DNA from: Saccharum officinarum
Lineage: Eukaryota > Streptophyta > Magnoliopsida > Poales > Poaceae
Reading direction: 5' to 3'
Assembly (NCBI GenBank): GCA_020631735.1
Contig: CM036223.1
Span: 8,718,191 to 8,782,190 of the forward strand
DNA: 64,000 nt
Under the pieces are notes generated by a model. That model was not told the DNA's origin and ran no database searches. It saw only the letters and a list, made by a program, of their open reading frames with translations. The stretch's first letter is position 1. Every line of letters starts with the position of its first letter. The position numbers were made by a program, and so were the translations under genes. Positions 46,126 through 57,889 of this stretch are shown here, piece by piece.

Positions 46126-46235
46126 GCAACATATGCAAGATATCAATATACTTTTGCAACATTCATATGAAACACTTGCAACGTACATATGAAACATTTG
46201 AAACATACTCTTGCAACATGCACTTTTAGAGCAAC

Positions 46236-47528
46236 ATCTCCTTGCTGCATGGAGGGAGCACAGCTACGCACGTGCCCTGGATGCGCCAAGCCACCATGCA
46301 GTTGTCGCCCAAGATCATCCATGAGTAGGCTGACCATTAGCATGGGTAACGCAAAGGACATCTACGCAAGGAGCGGTCCAGAGGCGCATCAAGGCAGCCG
46401 CACAGAACAACACATAACAAATTGGAGGGCCGCGCGACTATGTATGTCTGTGGTTGAGGAGTTCATCTACTATGTGCTGCCTGCTGAGGGAGGAAGGCGG
46501 GCGGCCGTGCTCGGACGCCGTGGAGAATGCCGAGGCGGCATAACGACGACCACGGTTGCGTCGCTACGGTGATTTTTTCTTTTTGAGAAACTGTGTGACT
46601 GAAGAGTCTTCTGAGAAATGAGTGGATGAGCGGATAACACATAGGATAGGAGGAGGTTATTAGGCTGGCATCGTGGCTCACCAGCAGGAGCATCTGGATG
46701 GATGGACGCCCTATAGGAAGTATTGTTCTCTAAAAGTTTTGTAGGGTGTGTGAACACGGAAGGGCTAAGAGTTTTTTCAAGATGGACGTAATGATATTGA
46801 AAAGTATAAAGACATCATTTATATATGCAAAAAAAATCTGCCAACGTGCCACAAGCATAGCATTAATTTGGGCTAATTTTACAAGCAAGAACCGGAGACG
46901 CTCAACGGTTGGCTTGCAGAGGTAATAATTAATGAACAAAACTGGTTAACTGATGGACTGATGGATCTACCTCGCACCAATCGATCACTTGATCTCTCCA
47001 TATGCAGGTTATATTAACTGAATAGTCTCTTTACGGTTCTCTAACGATAATAATTAAGCAGGAGCAATAACATATGTAGCTAAAGATGAGCTTATTAACC
47101 GATACTAGCTATAGTTGTCGACGAGTGGAGAAGAATACATGTTCTCAAGAAGACGTGGTGGCCGGAGGTTAATTATTGCACTGCTCACTGAGTGTCAGTA
47201 ACAGTGCCAGCTACGCGTACTGAAGCTGCTGACTATTTGGCTGCAAGCAATAATATCACTTGTTGGCTGCAAGCGAGATGTTTCTGCAGCGTTGCTATCT
47301 TTTCTTTCCTTGTTTTTTTTTTCTGGCTGTTGGGGTTGGGGCCAATACAGGGTCATCTCCTCGTGTGCCTCGTGCGTAAATACATTGTTGAGCGGTGGAG
47401 CAGCTACGATTTCTTGGCACCGTCCATAAAAAAAATTCTTTTTCTTTTTAGTTTGTGCCTAGCGATAGCTTAAAGGAAAATAATCCTGCAGATGAACACA
47501 CACATCCTGCCTGCAGCTAGCAGCTCTC
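46236..47528. other. Upstream flank and promoter region of inhibitor gene C
   Basis: No gene. From about 47063 (GCAGGAGCAATAACATATGTAGC) it is similar to 49452 onward upstream of gene D, showing that the promoter was part of the tandem gene duplication. Confidence 0.6.
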
Positions 47529-47536
47529 TATAAATA
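47529..47536 (+). promoter_or_regulatory. TATA box of inhibitor gene C
   Basis: CTCTCTATAAATACCTCACC, the same context as gene D (49884). A transcription start is expected near 47560. Confidence 0.75.
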
Positions 47537-47612
47537 CCTCACCGGTGCATACTCGCTTCATATAACAAGCACCAGCAGTCCAAAGAAGCACGATAACAAG
47601 CAACACTTGCCC

Positions 47613-47731
47613 GTGAGTGCGCCTTTCTATACCTTACTTTTTTTTTTTTGCTATAATACAGTACTACTAGTAGTTCGTAAATTTCCTTTCAGATCACACA
47701 GGCCTGAGCATCATCATCAATTGATTTGCAG
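47613..47731 (+). other. 5'-UTR intron of inhibitor gene C (inferred)
   Basis: TTGCCC|GTGAGTG to TTGATTTGCAG, 119 nt. It is conserved in position in the three gene copies with a leader. Confidence 0.65.
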
Positions 47732-47753
47732 TTCTCGACCGACGACGACCACC

Positions 47754-47972
47754 ATGAGCTCCACGGCTACGACGGCACCGGGCGGCGCCAAGACGTCGTG
47801 GCCGGAGGTGGTCGGGTTCAGCGTGGAGGAAGCCAAGAAGGCGATTCTCAAGGACAAGCCCGACGCCGACATCGTCGTGCTGCCCGTCGGCTCGATTGTG
47901 ACCGCGGATTATCGCCCCGACCGCGTCCGCATCTTCGTGGACACCGTCGCCCAGACGCCCCACGTCGGCTGA
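47754..47972 (+). CDS. Potato inhibitor I family serine-protease inhibitor (gene C)
   Basis: 72 residues, no Cys and no signal peptide. [22 protein letters not shown] gives the N-terminal half and [21 protein letters not shown] the inhibitory loop and following strand. The predicted P1 is Ala51 (codon 47904-47906), unlike Met in genes B and D, which implies a preference for small residues (elastase- or subtilisin-like targets). It resembles the wound-inducible maize inhibitor MPI in sequence (from memory). The start ATG is in a good context (ACCATGAGC) right after exon 2 begins. TATA, leader intron and AATAAAAATG near 48034 complete an apparently functional gene. It is the parent-type copy of the pseudogene at 21145. 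Confidence 0.95.
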   Translation: MSSTATTAPGGAKTSWPEVVGFSVEEAKKAILKDKPDADIVVLPVGSIVTADYRPDRVRIFVDTVAQTPHVG

Positions 47973-48049
47973 TAAGAGGCTGGCTGATGCCGAGCTAGCT
48001 TCGGTTCCTTCCTTGCTCCAGAAGTGAATATTGTAATAAAAATGAATAA

Positions 48050-48936
48050 CTCGGACAGTATTCATGTCCGTGTATCTGCCGAATAATGAATGTGTTATGT
48101 GTACGTGTTTCTTTCCTGTAAACTATTACTAAATAATGGCATCGTTCTTGCATAAATAAAAAGTCGTCCATCTTTGCACGAATGAATATATGAAAGGGGA
48201 TTAGTTGTTTGTTTTCACTTTCTTTCATTAAAAAACAGCTGTTCAACATAACTGAATCCTGGTTGTCTCAAGAAAGTGATCTGAAATTTAGTGAATAAAT
48301 TTTAGAGCACGGGAAATCCAAACAGACTTTTGTCTGTACGTTCTCTAAAAGTTTTGTAGGCAGTGCGAATCTTTTTGATACGCACAGGGCAAGGGTTTTC
48401 AGGATAGTATATCAACTCGATGTAGCGGGTGATTGTCACGAACCAACAAGTATTACTCAACGATTGGACACTAAGTAGTACACAATGGGTTCTGGAAGCT
48501 TCTAGATACAGGGAAATGCATACACATGAAGTATATATAGAACAAGGAAATGGAGAAAGGGATAGATCGAGCGTATGCTCGCCTCGAGCTCTTGCTGCCG
48601 CCGCTGAGTTTAGATTCTCTGGTCATCCGACACCCTCTGCGTTGATGCTCACTTTCCTTCTGTACAACATGTTGCCATTAGTTCTACGGGCCAACCGGCC
48701 AAATCAAGCCCACTGCATACTCCATCACGTGTTGAACGGCCCAAAGGACAACCCATGAGCAGGTCCATGACAGTGATATTGAAAGTTAACAAAAACTACA
48801 TTTATGGAAGAAAAATTCTGCCACCGTGCCACAAGCATAGCATTTGGGGTCAATTAACAAGACAGTTTAAGTGGTCGGTCGATAGATTCGCGGTCGGTTA
48901 CTGAATAATCTCTCTCTAGCTAGGATGGATCTTGTA
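48050..48936. other. 3' flank of gene C and spacer
   Basis: 48050-48535 matches block 1 (21390-21870). From 48536 to 48936 the sequence is unique to block 2, because block 1 has the LTR fragment there. No gene recognised. Confidence 0.55.
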
Positions 48937-49450
48937 ATATTTTTTTTAGGACAATCGGAGGGGAGAAGCACTCCCCACCTACTTGATTGCATTGGAGCAA
49001 CAAAAACTTGTTGCTCAGTTACATATGACAGAGTACATTGGAGGACGGGTAGGACAGTTTTTTGCAGGGCTTAATTCATAAGGAAACTATGTTACACTAA
49101 TGAGCAGCTACACCCCGATCAGCAACAAGCAAGCGAAACTTCCTTAGGTTCATGGCGTCTTTGCATGCTCCCCGGAGACGATTGTACGAGGGCACCATAT
49201 TGTTGAAGACCACATCGTTCCTGTGATTCCATAACATCCAGCATATCAGGTGAATGAAACTTGCTGAGTGAGCGGTGGGGAATCGGGTCGGCCGAGTAAT
49301 GTTCCAGAGCGAGGTCACCTGGACGTTTTCAGTCTCAAAGCCCATCCGGTTCCACTGATTTTTGGAGAAGGGGCACCTGAGGATTAAGTGGTCTTCCGTC
49401 TCATAATCTAATCGACAAATGGGGCATGTATCACCATCAAGGATATGTAG
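48937..49450 (-). mobile_element. LINE 3'-end fragment with RT zinc-binding domain
   Basis: Minus orientation: T run (ATTTTTTTT) at 48937 on the plus strand as the poly(A) end, and a 120-codon minus frame at 49097-49459. The frame carries the RT zinc-binding motif CPICRLDYETEDHLILRC followed by WNRMGF and LICWMLWNHRNDVVF, the usual C-terminus of plant LINE ORF2. It lies inside the promoter-proximal region of gene D, about 430 bp upstream of its TATA box. 5'-truncated and non-functional. Confidence 0.8.
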
Positions 49451-49883
49451 CAGGAGCAACTATATGTAGCTAAAGATGAGCTGATCCTAGACTAGTAGCT
49501 AGTTGTTGACGAGAGGAGAAGAATATAACGAGAAAAACGTGGAGGGACCATTAATTCACTAATTGTCAAGTTTCTGTCAGTGTCTGCTGCGCGTACTGAA
49601 GCTGCTGACTGCCTGACTAGCTATTTGGTTGCTGGGGAGGAGAAACCATGGATTCATGTTTCTGTAGCGTTGCTATCTTTTTCTTTTCTTGTTTTCTACT
49701 GGCTGCAGGGGCCACCTCGTGTGCCTCGTGCGTATATAATGCATGCATTATTGGTGACTGAGCGGTGGAGCAGCTACGATTTCTTGGCACCATCAACATT
49801 ATCTTTTTCTTTTCTGTTTAACCAATAATCCTGATGAAGATCACACACACACACACATCTGCCCCTGTTGGTTGCAGCAGCTC

Positions 49884-49891
49884 TATAAATA
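49884..49891 (+). promoter_or_regulatory. TATA box of inhibitor gene D
   Basis: GCTCTATAAATACCTCACCG, the same context as gene C. Confidence 0.75.
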
Positions 49892-49955
49892 CCTCACCGG
49901 TGCATACTCGCTTAACCAGTAGCAGAAGAAGCACAATAACAAGCCACACTTTCCC

Positions 49956-50096
49956 GTGAGTGAGCCTTTCTATACCTTACGCTTTTGGCCTTTTGCAATA
50001 CTAATATAGTGGTTACCAGTAGTTTGCTAATTTCCTTGTAATTCACAGGCCAGAGCATCATTATATATATTATCGTCGTCATCAATTGATTTGCAG
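49956..50096 (+). other. 5'-UTR intron of inhibitor gene D (inferred)
   Basis: TTTCCC|GTGAGTG to GATTTGCAG, 141 nt. Confidence 0.65.
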
Positions 50097-50125
50097 TTTC
50101 AATTCGCGACCGACAACTGACGAGC

Positions 50126-50350
50126 ATGAGCTCCACGGCGACGGCGGCACCGGAGTGCGACGGCCCCAAGACGTCGTGGCCGGAGGTGGTCGGACTCAGC
50201 GTGGAGGAAGCCAAGAAGGTGATCCTCAAGGACAAGCCCGATGCCGACATCGTCGTGCTGCCCACCGGCTCGCCTGTGACCATGGATTACCGCCCCAACC
50301 GCGTCCGCATCTTCGTCGACACCGTCGCCCAGACGCCCTATGTCGGCTGA
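50126..50350 (+). CDS. Potato inhibitor I family serine-protease inhibitor (gene D)
   Basis: 74 residues, the counterpart of gene B in block 1. Both share the N-terminal [12 protein letters not shown] and the loop GSPVTMDYR with predicted P1 Met53. It differs from B at a few positions: I for V in ADIVVLP, LPTGSP for LPVGSP just before the loop, YRPNR for YRTNR, and TPYVG for TPHVG at the C-terminus. The Val-to-Thr change is close to the reactive loop. A TATA box (49884), leader intron (49956-50096) and AATAAA (50400) make a complete gene. Cytosolic serine-protease inhibition, probably in defence or storage-tissue protection, is inferred from the family. Confidence 0.95.
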   Translation: MSSTATAAPECDGPKTSWPEVVGLSVEEAKKVILKDKPDADIVVLPTGSPVTMDYRPNRVRIFVDTVAQTPYVG

Positions 50351-50409
50351 TAAGCTCGCTGCTGCTGCTGCTGCATGCCCAGCTTCCTTCTAGAACTTGA
50401 ATAAAATAT

Positions 50410-51450
50410 GACGGATAACGCGGACATGGCATGTATGCATGGACGTGCAAAATCCGAATAATGGATGTATACGTGTTTTTCTTTCCTACTATAAATTATC
50501 ACTAAACAGTGGCATCGTTCTTAGATAAATAATTGTACCAGAATGTCGTTCATCCTTTCACGAATGAATATATGAAAGAGCGATCAGTTGTTTGTTTTGA
50601 ATTCTCTCATTAAAAACAGCAGCAGGAGATCTCATCTAGAGTTCAAGTAATACTGTAAAATCATACTCTCGTCATCAATTATCTTTTTCTTTTTGCAATT
50701 AATTTTTTTTTCGTATTTTTGCTGGTGTTTGTGTAGTTATACATGTGAGTCATGTCATCCACATTTTGACAGCAGCACTCTCCATGCTTTCTACACTTAC
50801 ATAGTCATAGATAGAATCAAGTGACACTTACGTTCATACTAGTCTTGTTTAGTATAGCTTATAAACTTCTTGTAGCAAATATAAGCTGGAACTAGAAGCC
50901 GAACAGCACATCTTTTATAGCCTTTTCTACCACGCTTCTCTCATCATATCCCCTATTTGTACTAAAAACATAGAAATTGGGTCATACTACCTTATTATTT
51001 CGGTTGCGCTCTTTCTCCGCTCGTGTAGCTTATCAAGGAAGCGCTTATCTGCATAGTTATATATACCAAATAGGACCAAGTATCATGTGGTTACACCATT
51101 ACATGACACTTGTATTGCCTCAAAGTCACCTAAACTTATTCATAGTTTGTGTCATCGAAGTAGACTAATTATAATAGAGACTGTATATATATCCACAAAA
51201 ATATCTATGAGCACTTCTATAAATCCAAAAAAATATGAGCACCTATATCAAGTCAGAGACTTGAATCTAGGCGAGCATGTTTCACCGCAAGGAACCACCG
51301 TGAAGTAATTACTTATTGTGACAATTTTTTACTTGTTTTTTTTGTTTGAGAACAATTGAATAGTCAAAACAGATAGTTATTTATAACTAGTTTAACTTTG
51401 GCAAGTTTTCAATGGCATCAAACTTTCTGATGTCTCAAATGGCACCCGTA
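50410..51450. other. 3' flank of gene D, no gene
   Basis: Collinear with block 1 (23735-25180) but without the LINE insertion. The uninterrupted site is at 51060-51074. Confidence 0.6.
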
Positions 51451-51582
<132 letters not shown>

Positions 51583-51594
51583 TACTACTACTAC

Positions 51595-52435
51595 TATTAT
51601 CATTATCATTATCATCATCATCTGCAGTGATATCCTTAGAGATATTGTTCTTTAGATCGGTTGGATTATCCTGTTTGCATGTCCAACACGTTAGCTAATA
51701 AGAAGCCAACAGCTGTGCCACATCCGGTGTGGTGTCCTTATATTACCTTCGGTCATCCAAGACATGATATCAATAAAATTAATTTATATTTATTTTCTAA
51801 ACACAATCATGACCATAAAGACACACACCCTATGTTATCTTGATGAACATTTCCGAGAGTCTAGGGTCAGTTTAGTACAACTCTGCTTCACACGTGAAGA
51901 AAATAACTTCTCATGGTAGATACAAATGTGAAATGTGCATAATACCTTCATTTTTTTCATTTTTTTCTCCTCTCCCTTGCTCCTTTTTTCTCTGTTTCTT
52001 TTTCTTTTATTCACGCGACGCTTCCTGCGGTTGTACCTCCGTCTTCCTCCTCCGCACACCTGTGCTTGTGCCCCGGCGGCTGCACACATCTTGGTGGTTT
52101 GGTGGCCTTGCGCCTCCCCCTCGCGCCCCGGCAGCCTAGTATTGGCCCTACGCCTCCACCTCACGCCTCGGCCGCCTCACATACGGCCTGTGCCTTGAGT
52201 CCTTGACTGCCTTGACGACTCCGACAACTCCGTGACCCACACCTCGGTGGATCTGCTCCGCCGGCCCAGCGCCCCAAGCCCCCGGTGTCTCGCTTGCATG
52301 AAGGGGTATTTCGGGGAGGACACACGCACTTTTTCTTTGGCTCCCTGGTTCTCTTCCAGCTCTAGAGAGTGTAAAATGCGGATGAAGCAAATAAAGTGGA
52401 GTGAATGTCTGTGGTGCTGTGTTTGCACAAGTACA
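51595..52435. other. Intergenic, CT-rich region shared with block 1
   Basis: It parallels 25205-26030, including a polypyrimidine stretch (51945-52015) and a Pro/Arg-coding GC-rich stretch. Open frames occur on both strands but show no domain. Confidence 0.5.
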
Positions 52436-52439
52436 GTGG

Positions 52440-52800
52440 TGTTTTCTCTTGGCGGTGCCCTGTTTTTTCACTGGCGGTTTGAACAGAGCAGGCGCCAGTA
52501 GAGCAAAATCTGTGGGCCAGTGCAAAGAACCATCTCTGTAAAAGGATTTACACTGACGATTCCTATAAGATAATCGATAGTGTTAAGGGCCAATTTACAC
52601 TGGCGGTTTGCATTAGGCAACCGCTAGTGTAAAGGCCATTTACACTGGCGGAAGGCCATTTACACTGGCGGCAACCATCAGTGTAAAGGCCATTTGGACT
52701 GATGGCTCTCATACATAAACATTCAGTGTAAATGGACCATTAACACTGGCGGTTCCCTTAAGTGAACCACCTGTGAATTATTTTTACAGTGGCGGTATTT
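52440..52800. repeat. CACTA-like subterminal repeat array (block 2)
   Basis: ACACTGGCGG / CCGCTAGTGT motifs in both orientations. It has extra units relative to block 1 (the GCCATTTACACTGGCGG unit is tandemly repeated near 52635-52690). Confidence 0.6.
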
Positions 52801-53164
52801 TAAGAGAAACGCCTGTAATAAATCTGCTATAAATACTACTTTTTCCTCCCCCGATCCGCACTTTCAGCCGAGCCACCTTCCATTGGTGGCGAACTTGAAG
52901 GTCCAAAAATCGCAAAATACAAGGAGGGAAGTTTTGTTCTTCATTTCTTCTGAGGAGGTCACTCAAGAAGGTTAGTTAATGCCTCTCATAGCTATCGCGG
53001 TGTCGGTTTCCTATAATAATTAAATTAAATAAGCAAGGGCATGCACTGACAGTGCTCCATAGATATCGCGGTGTCGGTTTTCAAACTGACAGTTAGGAAT
53101 GATCAGCAGTACTTTCTTTTGGTGGAGGGATAAAACATCTCTGATTTCAAAGAGGAGTAAAGTC

Positions 53165-53345
53165 CATTAGCGGTCTCTAAACTTGTTTGGCTGTGTCATC
53201 CCGGTCCCTGAACTCGCAAATCGACCGTTTAGGTCCTCAAACTTATTCAGCTGTGTCATCCCAGTCCCTGAACTTGTAAATCACCCATTTAGCTCCTTCA
53301 ACTTGTTCAGTTGTGTTACCCCGGTCCTTAAACTTGGCTTTGAGG
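53165..53345. repeat. Three tandem ~57-bp units (GTCCCTGAACTTG type)
   Basis: Repeats of the form CTGTGTCATCCCGGTCCCTGAACTCGCAAATCG...TTTAGGTCCTCAAACTT. This kind of unit is common in grass intergenic DNA; the family is not assigned. The surrounding 52996-53389 contains nothing else I recognise, apart from a twice-repeated ATCGCGGTGTCGGTTT (53000 and 53065). Confidence 0.7.
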
Positions 53346-53389
53346 CCCTGTTCATTTGGCTTATAATTTGTACTTTTCATCTTGTTTTT

Positions 53390-56148
53390 TGTAACACCCT
53401 AAAATTTTGGATATTAAAAAAAATAGGAAAATATGATTTTTATATAATTTTGTGATATTAAAAAAAATAGGAAATTTAGAGTAATAATAATTTTTATTAA
53501 CTTAAAATCAAATATAAGAGTAGAAACATGTTTGTGCACTCATGCTGTTGCATTTAAATTTTTGAGATGAGTGGTTTGATTTAAATTCAAATTAGGTTTC
53601 AAAATCATTTGAAAATGCTTTGAAATAATTGAAAAGGAAAAAGAAAACGAAAATCTTCATTTCCTTGTTTTCGGCCCGGAAACCCAATTTCTTCACCGCG
53701 GCCTGCTCCAGCTCTCCGCCCGATCCGCGTCCGCGTGGGCCGTCTCCGAGCGCGCGCGTAGCATCCCGCCTTGGGCCGAACCCGGCCGCTGGCCCAGCAA
53801 ACTGCGCGAGCGCCGCGTTTACCTTCCTTCCCCGTGCGTCGCTGACCGGTGGACCCCGCGCGTCAGGAGACGTCGTCTTCCTCCCCAAGCCGCCGTCGAA
53901 CCTTCCTTTCCTAAACTACCGAAACCGAATCCTCCCCTCAATCTCCCCTTTCCTTCCGTGGAGTCGCCTTCGGGCTATAAAAACCGAGCCCCTGATCCTT
54001 CCGCCCCATCTTCTTTCGACGCGAAGCGCCCAAAGCATCTCGAGGAAGCATCCCTCGGATCTCCGACGAGACCGGCTGCTACCTCGAGCACCGCGGCCAC
54101 TTCGAGACAGCTCTGCCCTCGTAATCGACCTTGGTGAGATCGCATTGCCTTGCACTCCATCCCGGTGTTTTTCTTTCACGAGATAACGCTGTGAATCAAG
54201 CTTTCGCCTTCTCTGGCGATGGCGCCGCCGCAGGAACGCCGTCGCGACACTGTTCCGCCCGGAGCACACCGCCCGTCCTCCCCGATCCAATCTGGAGCGT
54301 CCAAATCAAATCTAACGGCTCAGATTTGGTGATACCGGTTCGGCTGGTGTTTTTGTTAAAGAGTCCCTGAAAATTTTAAGAATAGAACCCGCAGTCCAAA
54401 GCATACTTCCGTATTGCATAATATCCGTTTGAAAGCGTAGTTTGATCTCAGTTAAGCCAAAATACGTTTTCAGCTAATTACAGTTTTGCCACTGAGTTTG
54501 TTTTAGTCATAATTCATCCGTTTTAACTCCGATTTGATCCGTTCAACTTGCGTTAGGTTCGTAATTAAGAGCTCTACATGTTAGTAGGACTGTTCAGTAG
54601 GTTTGTGATAATTTATTTTCGAGCTTGAATTAAAGTAATTATTTATCTATAGGAAATCTTCGTAAATTCATAACTTCGTCGTTTTAGCTCCGTTTTTTGT
54701 GATCTTTGCGTCTGTGTGATCCTAGCAAGTTGTAGATTCGTTTTAAAAACTTTTTATCTTATTTTATTACTGTTGGTGTACTGTTCTAATTATAGTCTTG
54801 TTTGTTTATGCATGATTGTTCTGTATGAATGTTGTTGCTGTTATTGATCGAGTATAGACGGTGAGCAATTCATTGGAGATCAGGAATTTTACTACGAACA
54901 AGATCACCAGGACCAGTTTGAGCAAGGCAAGTATAGCATGGGATTATCCTTGTTTTCCTATTCACTTTAACCTCATAAAATCATATTGCATGTGTCTATA
55001 TTGAATGTCATTAAGGATTTTCCTAGTTTTTGATCTATACCTTGTCACCTATGGGATTTTGCATTGGGTAGTTTTTGCTAGCGCTGAGCATAAACTATGA
55101 TCTTGTAATATGATTAATGGAATATGCAACAACACTAAAAGATGACTTTTTGATTACTGTTTAAAGAGGGCTAGAGCATGGGGTTATTTTTGGTGCTCTA
55201 GTTTCTCTCCACAAGGACTCATCTGTGAACGAACATCCGGGACTTACAGTACAACTGTGAGGGCTATAATGGCTCTGGCTTTAGTCATATAGAAGGAACT
55301 TTTCTAGCTTGTTAGAGGTTACCCTTGTGGCGCAAATGGGGAAAAGAAGACTATGGATCCCTGCGTGGTTGTATCACACAGACTGACTTTGGAAACCTAG
55401 CGGTCCTAACTTGTTAGACGAACCTTTGAAAGGCTACATAGTGTTTCCCTGCCTGCTCACCTTGGAAGTGTTTTGGGAGTAATTAACCCGGGCATGTGGG
55501 CAACATGACTCACAGTGAAAGTGTACAACCTCTGCAGAGTGTAAAACTGTTATAACAGCCGTGCTCACGGTCACGAGTGGCCTTGGACCCTTACAGAATA
55601 AATGATGAACACTGATGATAATGTTAATACTGATGATATTGATGCTCACTAATGATTATTGTTTCTTGCTATACATTATTCTCGTTTACATGATCATGAG
55701 GTTATTTGGGCTTATGATAAACTTGTTGCTACTCAATTGCTAAAAGATGACTCAATAAAAGCTAATCGCAGTAAACCTATGTTATGCCTTTAAGCCTCAT
55801 GAACCCCATGTTACACTTGTTGAGTACGAGATGTACTTACGCTTGTTTATTTTTCTTACTTAGATAAAAATCCCGGATGGGTAACAGATGGTGCAAGTAG
55901 TGACTACTTCTACTTCCCGGAAGATTACTAGACTTGCTGTCAACCAGTCAATGTGCCTGTGATTGGAGCTACCACGAGAATTTTTATATTTTACTTCCGC
56001 TATATTATTGTAAAGACTATGTGATAATAATCGTGATGTAATAACATTTGTGATGATACGTCCTATATAATTTGTTAACTTATGTGTGATTGATCTCTGG
56101 GCACACATAAGGGTATGCACTCCATTTGGTCGTTAAATGGGTGTGACA
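53390..56148 (+). repeat. 5' LTR of gypsy C
   Basis: 2759 bp. It has TATA (GGCTATAAAAACC) at 53976, a donor-like TTG|GTGAGA at 54134 and the conserved mini-frame at 54848. Confidence 0.88.
54848..54970 (+). other. Conserved mini-frame inside the gypsy C LTR
   Basis: Counterpart of 8411-8497. It reads SSIDGEQFIGDQEFYYEQ and then extends further than in gypsy B (to TAA at 54968). No ATG at its start. Confidence 0.35.
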
Positions 56149-56151
56149 AAT

Positions 56152-56164
56152 TGGTATCAGAGCT
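56152..56164 (+). promoter_or_regulatory. Primer binding site of gypsy C
   Basis: TGGTATCAGAGCT, tRNA-iMet type, 3 bp after the LTR. Confidence 0.9.
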
Positions 56165-56337
56165 ATTATTGACTGTAGGACGCAAGCCTAGTTAGAAATA
56201 GTCGATTTAGTGTCATCTTTTCACTATTTTTATGCTCACTACCCTGCTCTTGTTATTTGATAAATTTTTATGCTTCTTATGTCTCATTCTATTACGAAAT
56301 TTTGCCTCTATTCTAATTACATCTAAAAACTCTGTAG

Positions 56338-57198
56338 ATGGTTCGTGGCCGCAAGACTGCCCGCATCACCACTGGAGGACACTACCCACCTCGTGCTTTG
56401 ATTACACCTGAAGAGCCACAAGAGGAAGTACCCCAGGAGAATGAGCAGACCCCTGAAGCACCAATCCAAGTGCCAGCACCTCCTCAGGAAGAACCCGAGC
56501 CTGAAGAAGACCCTGAGATCATCGAGATTGAAGATGATAAAGAGGAGGAAGCCAATGGAGGAGAGCAACCCCCGTCTCCCCCACCTGGTGCAGCTGCTAA
56601 GGATGTGCCACCCCCTCCAATGGGTTGGACTGTGAAGATTTACCACAAGGCTAGAGGAAATGCTGTTTCTCACCATCGACTTGTGGGAATGCTCTCTGCC
56701 TACTTCGCTGATTGGCACCCAGCTGTGGAGTACGTCTGTTGGGAGTACACCCATCCGCTGGAGGACACTTACTAGAAGGCAAGAGCGAGCATTTTTCCTA
56801 AGGATGAGGAAAAAGGGGCATACCAGCTGGACAGGATGTATGCTCACATGGGTCGTCGAGCTACCATGGAGGATAGTATTGAAGATGCTGCTTTTAAAGC
56901 ATGTATGGGCCTTCGCTACCTTCGCTTTGACAGCATGAAGCATGATATTCACCGCTACCTCCCTCGTGCACACCCCGACCTTGGATGGGCCATGATGGAT
57001 CCAGTGCAGTTGGAACCACTTCCTCGGGTGATGGTGAATTTTGTCTATGACATGATGGAGAGAAAGCTGCAGTTAGAAGAGATGGTGAAGGCACAGGGGA
57101 AGACCATCAAGAGGTGCCAAGCAATGATTGATGAACTCCGAGCAAACCAAGGCATGGCCAAGATTTATGAGACATTAGAGCATGAGCCACGCCAGTAG
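56338..57198 (+). pseudogene. Extra ORF between PBS and gag ('orf0'), one in-frame stop
   Basis: 287 codons in one frame from ATG 56338 to TAG 57198, interrupted only by TAG at 56773-56775. The N-terminus is basic (MVRGRKTARIT). A Pro/Glu-rich acidic linker with an EIIEIEDDKEEE stretch follows. The C-terminal half is folded-looking (GWTVKIYHKARGNAVSHHR, YVCWEYTHPLEDTY; then YAHMGRRATMEDSIEDAAFKA) and ends in a helix (MMERKLQLEEMVKAQGKTIK). No known domain recognised. Upstream extra ORFs are known in some plant gypsy lineages. It is absent from gypsy B. Confidence 0.75.
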
Positions 57199-57889
57199 AA
57201 AATAGGAGTCCTTTATGTAATAAGAACGTTCTTAGTAACGTCAGTGAGTCTTCGAGTCTGTCGTGTGGTTTGAACTTTGGTGTGATAGTTGCTTTATCAT
57301 TATGCTTATGTGTGAGTTGGATTTTTGTTATGAGTGCTGGGGCTTGTAGGCATGTCTACAAGTTCTATTTTTAAGAATAAAAGTCTATTAGTCAAGGGAA
57401 TAATAGTTGGGTTTGGTATTGTCTCATTTCTGTCCTTGCTGTTTTCTGGAGCAGTCTTCAATGTTTCTGATATGGTTCAAAAACGGTTCGTGCAACATTT
57501 ATGAAATTTTTATGAGAGAAACTAGGCTTAAGCACATTTCAAATGTCACTGGAATCACCTTTTTATCTGATCTGGTTCGAGAGATATAACTGTCACAAGT
57601 TAAAGTTTCTGCACAGTCTAGAATCTGAAACAGTTTCTGTTGCGCCTTAATTTTCAATAACTTAACGACAGAATCTGGTCTTATGGTCTAAATAGAAGTT
57701 GTGGGGAACTTCATAAGCTTTCCATTCATATAAAGCACGCCTCTATTGGACGTCTGTAGTTCGAGATATGATTGATTTACTGAACTTTTAACATTGATAT
57801 TCGCCCAGAAAACTTTCAGATCTCATTCTTTATCTTATAAGTGGTTGATAACATGGAAATCTCAAAGTTTGCATTCTTATGGATGGCAG
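57199..57889 (+). other. Leader between orf0 and gag of gypsy C
   Basis: Non-coding. Its counterpart in gypsy B is about 10070-10620, which also ends in a TTACTGAA...TTTATC-type stretch. Confidence 0.65.
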
